Shown here: positions 1-6,088 of the stretch, piece after piece
How the letters are laid out: each line of letters begins with the position of its first letter
Position numbering within the stretch: position 1 is the stretch's first letter
Assembly: GCA_020217065.1 (NCBI GenBank)
Contig: JAIWOB010000099.1
Span: 1 to 18,004 of the forward strand
Origin: Chloroflexota bacterium
Lineage (GTDB): Bacteria > Chloroflexota > Anaerolineae > Anaerolineales > Villigracilaceae
Reading direction: 5' to 3'
DNA: 18,004 nucleotides
Program-made: the position numbers and the translations under genes
Notes under the pieces: model-generated
Database searches by the model: none
What the model was told of the DNA's origin: nothing
Seen by the model: the letters and a program-made list of their open reading frames with translations, nothing else

Positions 1-561
1 ACATGGGGCTGGGAAATCGTTCCGCTGGGGCTGCTTGGCTTGTCGTTGGTTTTTGTTTACACCAAATGGCTCACGCATCATTGGCTGCTCTGCCTGATTG
101 CCCCAGGCTTGGGAATTGGCGTGTTGTGGGTCATCGGCACGGATTTTGCGCTGACAGGCAGTTACTCGGCGGAAGGGCTTTTGGCTTCGCTCGTTCCGTT
201 CTTTCTTGTCAGCAACCTGCTGTTGCTCAATCAATTTCCCGACGTGGAAGCAGACCGTCAGGTCGGGCGGAGGCACATGCCAATCGTCTTCGGCAGGAAA
301 GTCAGCGCCCGCGTTTACCTTGCCTTTCTTGCGTTGACCTACCTTTCGTTGATTGCCAGCGTGGCGGCAGGTTACCTTCCTGTGTGGGCTTTGCTCGGGC
401 TGGCAACCCTGCTGATTGCAATTCCCGCCGGCAAAGGCGCGTATCAATTTGCAGACGATATCGCCCGACTCATTCCGCACATGGGGCTGAATGTGGGGGT
501 CAACCTGCTGACTCCCTTGCTTATGGCGATTGGATTGTTTATCGCAAAATCTCTCGCCTAA
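1..561 (+). CDS. UbiA-family prenyltransferase, C-terminal part (5' end outside window)
   Basis: The reading frame is open from base 1 to the TAA at 559-561, giving about 186 residues of a strongly hydrophobic protein. It carries the motif NQFPDVEADRQVGRR, which matches the second aspartate-rich (DxxxD) prenyl-diphosphate/Mg-binding motif of the UbiA superfamily. Several membrane segments flank it, and the family is an integral membrane one that transfers polyprenyl groups to aromatic or other acceptors. The first Asp motif would lie upstream of the window, so the substrate (for example dihydroxynaphthoate for menaquinone) cannot be decided. A TTG at 40 could serve as an internal start, but in-frame coding sequence continues upstream with the same hydrophobic character, so I treat the gene as 5'-truncated by the window edge. 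A strong terminator follows 28 bases after the stop, so the downstream ABC genes are probably a separate unit. Confidence 0.82.
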   Translation, partial: TWGWEIVPLGLLGLSLVFVYTKWLTHHWLLCLIAPGLGIGVLWVIGTDFALTGSYSAEGLLASLVPFFLVSNLLLLNQFPDVEADRQVGRRHMPIVFGRKVSARVYLAFLALTYLSLIASVAAGYLPVWALLGLATLLIAIPAGKGAYQFADDIARLIPHMGLNVGVNLLTPLLMAIGLFIAKSLA

Positions 562-588
562 TCGGTTCAACCCATCCGTTATAATCAA

Positions 589-621
589 TTGACAGTCGCC
601 TGCGGTGACTGTCAATTTTTT
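589..621 (+). terminator. Rho-independent terminator after the UbiA-family gene
   Basis: Arms TTGACAGTCGCC (589-600) and GGTGACTGTCAA (604-615) pair over 12 bp with a single G-T wobble around a TGC loop, and are followed directly by six T (616-621). This is a textbook intrinsic terminator on the plus strand. It ends only six bases before the ABC ATPase start codon at 628. A TATAAT at 580-585 lies just upstream, but no -35 box is seen at proper spacing. Confidence 0.88.
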
Positions 622-627
622 GCCGCC

Positions 628-1380
628 ATGATTCACGTTCATTCCCTCACATTTGGCTACCCTCACGCTGGGCTCATCTTTCAGGATTTCAACTGGAAGG
701 TGGAACGCGGCGAAGCCTGGGCAATTCTCGGCTCGTCAGGCTGCGGCAAGACCACCCTGCTCTACCTGCTGGCTGGGCTGCGCTTTCCAACAAAAGGCGT
801 TATCGAAATTGACGGCGAAACGCTCAAACGTCCGCGCCCGCGCACGGGATTGATTTTGCAGGATTACGGTCTGCTGCCCTGGGCGACCGTCCGCGAGAAC
901 GCGGGGCTGGGGTTGCAAGTCCGAAACTTTTACGGCGCGGACGGCAAACACACACCTCTGAACTTTCAGCCCGAAAAAGATGTCGAATACTGGCTGACCA
1001 AACTTGGGCTTGTGGAAGTCGCAAACAAATATCCGTCCCAAATTTCGGGCGGACAGCGCCAGCGGACGGCAATCGCCCGCACGCTGTCTTTATCTCCCGA
1101 CCTGCTGCTGATGGACGAGCCATTTTCTTCGCTTGACGCCGTTACCCGCGAAGACCTGCAAAATTTAACCTTGACTCTCTGCAAGGAGCAAAATTTGACT
1201 TTGGTCATCGTCACTCACGCCATTGAAGAGGCAATCGCTTTGGGAAGCAAAATCTTATTGCTGGATTCGCCGCCGCGCATTTTTGAAAATCCGAAGGCGG
1301 GCGAGGCGGGTCATCGCAACAGCCGCGAATACCGCGAGCTGCGCGAGTCGCTTTGGAAAGAAATGAGAAGCGAGAAATGA
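628..1380 (+). CDS. ABC transporter ATP-binding protein (nitrate/sulfonate/taurine-type)
   Basis: This is a 250-residue nucleotide-binding subunit of an uptake ABC transporter. Walker A is GSSGCGKT (residues 35-42). The Q-loop is in LILQDYGLLPW, the signature is ISGGQRQR, Walker B is LLLMDEPF followed by the D-loop SSLD, and the switch histidine is in IVTH. The LLPW element after the Q-loop and the overall length fit the SsuB/TauB/NrtD group. I chose the ATG at 628 because the TTG at 589 lies inside a terminator stem, and MIHVHSLTFGY is a normal start for the family. No clear Shine-Dalgarno sequence precedes it. Its last codon overlaps the permease start (ATGA at 1377-1380), indicating translational coupling. 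No substrate-binding protein is present in the window, so the substrate is unknown. Confidence 0.9.
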   Translation: MIHVHSLTFGYPHAGLIFQDFNWKVERGEAWAILGSSGCGKTTLLYLLAGLRFPTKGVIEIDGETLKRPRPRTGLILQDYGLLPWATVRENAGLGLQVRNFYGADGKHTPLNFQPEKDVEYWLTKLGLVEVANKYPSQISGGQRQRTAIARTLSLSPDLLLMDEPFSSLDAVTREDLQNLTLTLCKEQNLTLVIVTHAIEEAIALGSKILLLDSPPRIFENPKAGEAGHRNSREYRELRESLWKEMRSEK

Positions 1381-2117
1381 GCAAGCGCGGCGTTCTCTTT
1401 TCCATCTTTGGGTTGACCGTTGCGTGGCAGATTGCCGCCATGCTGGTCCAACGCGATATTTTGCCCGCGCCGTGGGATGTGTTCCTCGTCTTCGTGGACG
1501 AACTGGACAACGGTCTCGCGGCGCACTTTCTCTACAGCCTGTGGCGGGTGACGGCGGGGATGGCGCTCTCGGTGTTGGTTGCCGCTCCCGCGGGACTGCT
1601 CATCGGCGGCTGGAAGCGGCTGGATAGAATCTTCTCCCCCATTATCTACGTGCTGTACCCGATTCCAAAAGTGGTCTTTGTGCCTGTCGTTTTATTATTT
1701 TTGGGGATTGGAGATACGGCGAAGATTACGCTTATCTTCTTGATTTTATTTTTCCAAATCATCGTGCTGGTGCGCGACCAGGCGGCTGGACTTCCCCCGC
1801 AGTTGATTCAAAGCCTGCGCAGCCTCGGCGCGGGACGGCGGGCGCTGTTCCGCTTTGTGTACCTGCCCGCCAGCCTGCCCGCCATTCTGACCGCCCTGCG
1901 GCAATCCATTGGCACAGCGGTGGCGGTGCTGTACATCGCCGAGTTGTTCGCCACTAAATACGGGCTGGGATATTACATCTACTACAACGGCAGCACGTTG
2001 TTCAATTATCCCGCCATGTACGCTGGAGTCGTCGCCATGAGCCTGCTGGGACTTGGCATGTACTACGCCGTGGACTGGGCGGAGCGGCGGCTGTGCAAGT
2101 GGAAGTTTGTGAGTTGA
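1377..2117 (+). CDS. ABC transporter permease (SsuC/TauC-like)
   Basis: This is a 246-residue integral membrane protein with about six membrane segments. It carries the cytoplasmic EAA-type coupling loop QSLRSLGAGRRALFRFVYLP followed by ASLPAILTALR, which is characteristic of the BPD_transp_1 permeases that work with SsuB/TauB/ThiZ-like ATPases. The start at 1377 overlaps the ATPase stop as ATGA. An in-frame ATG at 1353 exists but would overlap the upstream gene by 28 bases and add a polar stretch before the first hydrophobic helix. The gene ends three bases from the stop of a convergent gene, with no visible terminator between them. The substrate cannot be read from the sequence; the family includes transporters of nitrate, sulfonates, taurine, thiamine precursors and riboflavin. 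Confidence 0.9.
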   Translation: MSKRGVLFSIFGLTVAWQIAAMLVQRDILPAPWDVFLVFVDELDNGLAAHFLYSLWRVTAGMALSVLVAAPAGLLIGGWKRLDRIFSPIIYVLYPIPKVVFVPVVLLFLGIGDTAKITLIFLILFFQIIVLVRDQAAGLPPQLIQSLRSLGAGRRALFRFVYLPASLPAILTALRQSIGTAVAVLYIAELFATKYGLGYYIYYNGSTLFNYPAMYAGVVAMSLLGLGMYYAVDWAERRLCKWKFVS

Positions 2118-2120
2118 CGG

Positions 2121-2711
2121 TTATTTCCTTAAGACCAACCCTGGCGCCAGCATTGGGGTGGACTTCATATAGTCTGCGTATTCCTCCCCAAATTCGCGGA
2201 GCAGTTTTTTCTCTTCAAAATACGCGCCGACGATAAAGTACAGCGTCGCGCCGATATAAAAGACCAGCGTTTTGTCCGTCATCGCGGGGGTCAGCCAAAG
2301 AAAAAGCAGGCTGAAGGTATAAATAGGATGGCGGACAATTTTATACAGCCCGCCTGTGACCAGCCGTCCCTTTGTATCTTCGACGAATAATTGCTTGATT
2401 CCCACAAAATGCAGCGCGTCGGTTTGCAGCGCGGAAAGCAACACAAGGAAGGCTGCCGCGCCCTGCCCCGCTCCCATGAGGAAGTTCCACGGCGCGGGAA
2501 CGGCGTATAACGCGCGGTGCGGCGGAAGGACAACCAGCGCCATCACCGGCAGAAAAGTCAGCAGGGAAAAACCGTTATACAGCAGGCGATAGAAACGCAT
2601 GAAACCGCGCCCGAACAGGCGCGCGGCTTTTTCTTTGAAGGCGAGCGAAGCGGTCAGCGAGTGAAGCGCGCCCCACAACGCCATAGCGAGCGGAATATAA
2701 ACCAAGTCCAT
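2121..2711 (-). CDS. Isoprenylcysteine/phospholipid-type membrane methyltransferase (ICMT/PEMT family)
   Basis: This is a 196-residue protein with four or five hydrophobic segments. Its C-terminal half has the family hallmarks: GGLYKIVRHPIY (RHPIY at 127-131) and later EEKKLLREFGEEYADYM (166-182), with the conserved paired Glu and the FGxxYxxY pattern that form the SAM-binding end in ICMT, PEMT and NnrU-like proteins. Known relatives methylate membrane-associated small molecules or prenylated cysteines; bacterial members are mostly of unknown substrate. The ATG at 2711 has a good Shine-Dalgarno sequence (AAGGAG, complement of 2720-2725) eight bases away. It converges on the ABC permease with a 3-base gap. 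The N-terminal half is divergent, so assignment beyond family level is not supported. Confidence 0.8.
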   Translation of the reverse strand: MDLVYIPLAMALWGALHSLTASLAFKEKAARLFGRGFMRFYRLLYNGFSLLTFLPVMALVVLPPHRALYAVPAPWNFLMGAGQGAAAFLVLLSALQTDALHFVGIKQLFVEDTKGRLVTGGLYKIVRHPIYTFSLLFLWLTPAMTDKTLVFYIGATLYFIVGAYFEEKKLLREFGEEYADYMKSTPMLAPGLVLRK

Positions 2712-2762
2712 CCGTCAATCTCCTTGCGGCAAAGACGCTTCGAGGGCGGCGTTTTATTACCG

Positions 2763-2926
2763 ATTGAACGCGGATTTCTTGGGGTTTTTCCGTGTAATTT
2801 CGTGAAACCCCCGTCATCCATGTTTGGGGTTCACGGCAAATTCTAACGACCCGGACTTTTCGTCCCCCAAGTCTTTTCCAAGCAAAAAGAACACGGAGCG
2901 CGCGAGGGCTTTTCTCCGTGTTCTTT
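2763..2926. repeat. Intergenic spacer with interspersed-repeat-like inverted repeats
   Basis: The 237-base spacer between the methyltransferase and the HerA-like gene has no gene. It holds two inverted repeats. GGGGTTT (from about 2781) pairs with AAACCCC (ending about 2811) around a TTCCGTGTAATTTCGTG core. AAAGAACACGGAG (2886-2898) is a perfect 13-bp match to CTCCGTGTTCTTT (2914-2926) with a 15-base loop. The phrases around 'CTCCGTGTTCTTTGGGGTCTC' and 'CCGTGTAATTTCGTG' resemble dispersed repeats I recall from many environmental bacterial genomes. On the minus strand the second hairpin is followed by a short T-run and may terminate the HerA-like transcript. Confidence 0.55.
2886..2926 (-). 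terminator. Possible terminator of the HerA-like gene, built from an inverted repeat
   Basis: Read on the minus strand, a perfect 13-bp stem (AAAGAACACGGAG / CTCCGTGTTCTTT) with a 15-base loop lies 23 bases after the HerA-like stop codon, and its 3' arm runs into further T residues. The stem itself ends in T-rich sequence, so the U-tract is short. The function is inferred from position and structure only. Confidence 0.5.
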
Positions 2927-2948
2927 GGGGTCTCCGCGAAAAATCGCT

Positions 2949-5510
2949 TCACTCCGCGCCAAAGGCGGGCAGTTCCAACGTCTCGCCGCCGGCGCGGACA
3001 ATGTAATGCGGCTTCCACGCCACGCCGAACAAGTCTACAAAAATATCGGTCTTCTTCGGCTTGACGGAGACTTCTTCAATGTCGTTCACCGCGTCGCCCC
3101 AGCGGTCGCTGATTTCGCGCGTGATTTCTTCGCGTTCGCGCTCCAGCGCGGCAAGCTCTTTTTTGAATTGAGCGATGGCGTCCAACGATTCTTTCACTTC
3201 TTCTTTGGCGTTTTGCGCCATGCGATACTTGGAAACGGAGGTGGAAAGGCTCTTCTTGCGCCCGATGCCGAACAACCCGGCGACGGTTTCGACTCCGCTC
3301 AAGCCGGTTTCAATGTTGCGGTTGCGGAGCTCTTCTTCGTCCTGACGCAGTTCGCGTTCTTCGCGCAGGAGTTTGTCTTCCACGCTTTTAATTTTCTTGT
3401 CAATCGCGGCGGTCTTCTTGGCGATTTCGGCGTCGCGGGCTTCACGGGCGGCGTCGGCGCAGGCTCGCATAAACTCGGCTTGGGAGACGTCCGGTCCGGC
3501 GAAGATTTTGAGGGCGAGATTTGCGCGCGCTTTGACTTCCACGCTGCGGAAGAGCCAATCGGCGAAGTCTTTTTGCAGGGCGGACATTAATTTGGAATCG
3601 TTCAGCGGGGCTTCCATCGCCGCAAAACGCGCGCCGGGCGCGGGCATGGTTTCCACTTTGTCGAGCGGAGGTCCGGCGTAGGGAAAGTCTTCCCAGCGGA
3701 CAACTCCTCTACGGTCGAGAGTCTCCACCAGCGCGGCTTTGGCGATTTCGCTGTCCACGCCGTATTTGCGGTCGAGGATGCGAATCTGCGCGGCGGCAAG
3801 CAAGGTCGGGCGGTAGAGAATCGCTTCAACTTTCGCGTCGGCTGGCATGGATTTTTTACCGTACTGAAACGCTTCAGGCAGGGAGTAATTTTGAGGTAAG
3901 AAATATTCCCTGATTCCAGCCGGTAGCGCTGGCTTGGTAGACGAACCGTTCGATTGAGCGTTTACGATTTGCGATTTACGATTCTGGATTGGCTGCGCGG
4001 ACGGCGTTTCTGCGGGCGCAAAATCAGAAGGGATTGCGACCGGCTGCATCGCTTCCACAGAAGGCTTGGGCTTTGGCGCGGGTTGAGGCTTGCTTCCCCC
4101 GTCTTCCGTCGGTCTCGCGCCCGCCAACTCATTCAAGGGGCGAATCTGCTCGCGCGTTAAAGGTCCCGCGAGAAAGTTCATCGCCCAACGGGTTTGCATG
4201 AGGGCGGGCTTTTTTTCGTGAACGTTGTTGACTACGAAGACGCGCTTGCCCAGCGAGGAGATAAGTTTGTCCATCTCGGCGCGGGAGAATCCGCCCGCGA
4301 GGCTTTCGAGTCCGTCCAGCAGGCGGTTCTTGTCGCGCTCGGTTTGCAGTTTGCCGATGAACCACGTCCCTGTGTTCGAGAGCGCTTTGTAATCCAAATC
4401 CACCGGGTTTTGGGTGGCGAGCAAAATGCCCAAGCCAAAAGCGCGCGCCTGTTTGAGCATCCGCAGCAGCGGTTGTTTGGAAGGCGGGTTGGCGGTGGGC
4501 GGCAGGTAGCCGTAGATTTCGTCCATGTAAAGCAGGGCGCGCAGGTAACTTGTCCCCTTTTGCGTTCTCATCCACGTTTCGACGGCGGAAAACAGCAGCG
4601 TGGTAAAAAACATGCGCTCGCCGTCCGAGAGGTGCGCCAGATAGAAAATGCTGTGACGCGGCTGACCTTCGGGGGTGAAGAGCAAGGCTTGGACGTCGAG
4701 CGCTTCGCCTTCGCGCCAGGCTTCAAAGGCAGGCGCGGCGAGGATGTTGTTGAGCGTCATCGCCAGTTCCATGCGGTCTTTGGGCGGGAAGAAGGTATCC
4801 ACCGGGAACGCGCCGAGTTTGTCGAAGGGCGGCGTTTGCGTTTGCAGGATGAGCTCGGTCAGGTCGAGGTCTTGCCCCTGGCTCCAATGCTGTTCAAAGA
4901 TGTTCGAGAGCAGGATATGTTCGCGCGAGCGAATCGGGTCGAGGTCGTTCATGCCGACCAAGCCCAGCAACGCGGTGACGGTGCTGGAGATTCTCTCGCG
5001 TAAAATTTCGCGGTTTTCTTCCCAATCAAGTTTGGGCGCGGCGAGCGAAGACAACACGCTGACGGGAATCCCCGCGTCGGAGCCGGGGGTATAAACCGCG
5101 AACTTGACCATTTCGTCAAGCAGTTGGATTCTGTCCGCGCCGATTCCCCACTCCTGCAAGCCCTTGCGCCACGAGGCGGCGGCTTCCCGCGCGATGTCCT
5201 CCAGCGGCTTGTCGGCGCGGCGGGCGACTTCGGGGTCAATCCACGGCTGGAAGTCGGCGGGCAGCAGGTTGGGGAAGTGCAGCAGCAGGTTGGTCAGGTC
5301 GCCCTTGGGGTCAATGATGATGGCGGGAATGCCCTGTAACGCGGCTTCTTCCAACAGTCCAACGCACAAGCCCGTCTTGCCGGAGCCGGTCATGCCCGTC
5401 ACCACGGCGTGCGTGGTTAGGTCGGCGGGGTCGTAATAGAGCGGGGCGTCGGTGACTTTGGCGGTCTTGTCGTCAAAAATGCGTCCGAGGTAGAAGGCGT
5501 CGTCGGTCAT
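2949..5510 (-). CDS. HerA/FtsK-superfamily ATPase with C-terminal coiled coils (DUF853/DUF87-like)
   Basis: This is an 853-residue protein. Walker A is GMTGSGKT (39-46), DPKGDL (67-72) follows as in HerA-type ATPases, Walker B is LRALLYMDE (323-331), and LLATQNPVDLDYKALSN (363-379) is a sensor-like segment typical of DNA-pumping ATPases of the HerA/VirB4/FtsK group. Residues about 455-530 form a Pro/Ser/Gln-rich linker. Two highly charged heptad-rich stretches (about 680-735 and 755-800) predict coiled coil, and a short globular tail ends the protein. The ATG at 5510 has AAGGAG eight bases upstream. No NurA nuclease, Sir2 or other partner is adjacent, so it is not the classic HerA-NurA end-resection pair. 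A DNA translocase or helicase role is inferred from the fold; the cellular role is unknown. The linker contains a translated heptamer array at 3963-3990. Confidence 0.83.
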   Translation of the reverse strand: MTDDAFYLGRIFDDKTAKVTDAPLYYDPADLTTHAVVTGMTGSGKTGLCVGLLEEAALQGIPAIIIDPKGDLTNLLLHFPNLLPADFQPWIDPEVARRADKPLEDIAREAAASWRKGLQEWGIGADRIQLLDEMVKFAVYTPGSDAGIPVSVLSSLAAPKLDWEENREILRERISSTVTALLGLVGMNDLDPIRSREHILLSNIFEQHWSQGQDLDLTELILQTQTPPFDKLGAFPVDTFFPPKDRMELAMTLNNILAAPAFEAWREGEALDVQALLFTPEGQPRHSIFYLAHLSDGERMFFTTLLFSAVETWMRTQKGTSYLRALLYMDEIYGYLPPTANPPSKQPLLRMLKQARAFGLGILLATQNPVDLDYKALSNTGTWFIGKLQTERDKNRLLDGLESLAGGFSRAEMDKLISSLGKRVFVVNNVHEKKPALMQTRWAMNFLAGPLTREQIRPLNELAGARPTEDGGSKPQPAPKPKPSVEAMQPVAIPSDFAPAETPSAQPIQNRKSQIVNAQSNGSSTKPALPAGIREYFLPQNYSLPEAFQYGKKSMPADAKVEAILYRPTLLAAAQIRILDRKYGVDSEIAKAALVETLDRRGVVRWEDFPYAGPPLDKVETMPAPGARFAAMEAPLNDSKLMSALQKDFADWLFRSVEVKARANLALKIFAGPDVSQAEFMRACADAAREARDAEIAKKTAAIDKKIKSVEDKLLREERELRQDEEELRNRNIETGLSGVETVAGLFGIGRKKSLSTSVSKYRMAQNAKEEVKESLDAIAQFKKELAALEREREEITREISDRWGDAVNDIEEVSVKPKKTDIFVDLFGVAWKPHYIVRAGGETLELPAFGAE
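3963..3990. repeat. Heptanucleotide tandem array (TACGATT-like, 4 copies) inside the HerA-like gene
   Basis: Four consecutive 7-mers can be read on the plus strand: TACGATT, TGCGATT, TACGATT, CTGGATT. The last four bases (GATT) are invariant. On the coding strand the array is translated as part of QNRKSQIVN in the low-complexity linker of the HerA-like ATPase, a peptide rhythm typical of translated intergenic repeats. Confidence 0.65.
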
Positions 5511-5548
5511 GGGAAAATCTCCTTATCAAACGTCAGCGCTGTGGCGCG

Positions 5549-5577
5549 AGTGTAATTGATTTTGAAAGCGGAAGCAA
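5549..5577 (-). promoter_or_regulatory. Weak candidate promoter of the HerA-like gene
   Basis: On the minus strand, TTGCTT (complement of 5572-5577), a 17-base spacer and TACACT (complement of 5549-5554) lie about 38 bases upstream of the start codon. Only four of six bases match consensus in each box, so this is a position-supported guess. Confidence 0.3.
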
Positions 5578-5601
5578 GAAGCAAAAAGAACAACGCATGA
5601 A

Positions 5602-6000
5602 TTACGCGGGGGCGTATTTAACAACCCGCCATGAAACCGCTAAAAGAGCCAACCCCGCCCCGTCAAAAACAATGAAACGGAGAATAGAGCCTGAAAGAAT
5701 CAAGTGACCCGCCGGCAGGGTACAGTAAATGTAAGTTTCGCCCAGCAGACCCGTCGTCTGCATCAGCAAGGACAGGGTCAACGCCAGGCGGTAACGGAGG
5801 GGGTCTATCAAGGCAAAGAGATACGGAACGTTCCACATCAGAAACAGGACCCCAACGCCGCGAATGGCGGTTTCGCCCGCTACGCCTGAAAGTTCGTAGG
5901 CGCGGACAAAACTATCTGGAGTGAAGATAAAAACAAAAGCGGCTTGCAGATTCCAAAATGCAACCATTGCAATCAACAGGCGGCTCAACCAAAATCGCAT
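5602..6000 (-). CDS. Small four-helix membrane protein, function unknown
   Basis: This is a 132-residue protein with four predicted membrane helices, at roughly 5-27, 42-63, 69-90 and 103-125. They are joined by short loops, and there is a basic N-terminus (MRFWLSR). I recognise no catalytic motif. The overall arrangement is like small DoxX/DUF-type membrane proteins, but that resemblance is not enough for a name. The start at 6000 is supported by an extended -10 box (TGATATACT) ending seven bases before the ATG, which would give a leaderless or nearly leaderless mRNA; there is no Shine-Dalgarno sequence. It is divergent from the GT-C-like gene and lies in the same direction as the HerA-like gene, 91 bases upstream of it. 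Confidence 0.7.
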   Translation of the reverse strand: MRFWLSRLLIAMVAFWNLQAAFVFIFTPDSFVRAYELSGVAGETAIRGVGVLFLMWNVPYLFALIDPLRYRLALTLSLLMQTTGLLGETYIYCTLPAGHLILSGSILRFIVFDGAGLALLAVSWRVVKYAPA

Positions 6001-6006
6001 GAAGGA

Positions 6007-6015
6007 AGTATATCA
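6007..6015 (-). promoter_or_regulatory. Extended -10 promoter for the four-helix membrane protein
   Basis: The minus strand reads TGATATACT: a TATACT hexamer (complement of 6007-6012) preceded by TGn. Six bases separate it from the ATG at 6000, so transcription should begin at or next to the start codon. No -35 box is recognisable, as is common with extended -10 promoters. Confidence 0.5.
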
Positions 6016-6073
6016 AATCGGGCGGGGGGCTTGCGAATTTTCCCGCGTCCAGCCGCCCAGCACCGCCGCGCAG

Positions 6074-6079
6074 TATAAT
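6074..6079 (+). promoter_or_regulatory. Consensus -10 box just before the GT-C-like gene
   Basis: A perfect TATAAT ends nine bases before the ATG at 6089. The expected start of transcription is about two or three bases before the start codon, which fits a leaderless mRNA and the absence of a Shine-Dalgarno sequence. No good -35 hexamer is present at 16-18 bases. Confidence 0.45.
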
Positions 6080-6088
6080 CGCGTCGTC

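Noticed and set aside
580..585. TATAAT as promoter of the ABC genes
   Set aside because: The hexamer is perfect but has no -35 or extended -10, and a transcript starting near 592 would begin inside the terminator stem. It was left out as a feature.
589..627. TTG at 589 as start of the ABC ATPase
   Set aside because: It lies inside the 5' arm of a strong terminator stem, and the added residues (MTVACGDCQFFAA) are not family-like. The ATG at 628 gives the expected N-terminus.
4194..5003. Open frame of 269 codons antisense to the HerA-like gene
   Set aside because: It is a complementary-strand shadow with no motif and entirely inside a gene with clear Walker motifs.
2949..6000. Anti-phage defence island centred on the HerA-like ATPase
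   Set aside because: HerA-type ATPases occur in some defence systems, but no nuclease, Sir2, DUF4297 or other effector is adjacent and the neighbours are ordinary membrane genes.
5921..6088. Upstream in-frame start for the GT-C-like gene
   Set aside because: It would overlap the divergent gene by 80 bases and span both promoters, and the extra residues are polar with no membrane or family character.
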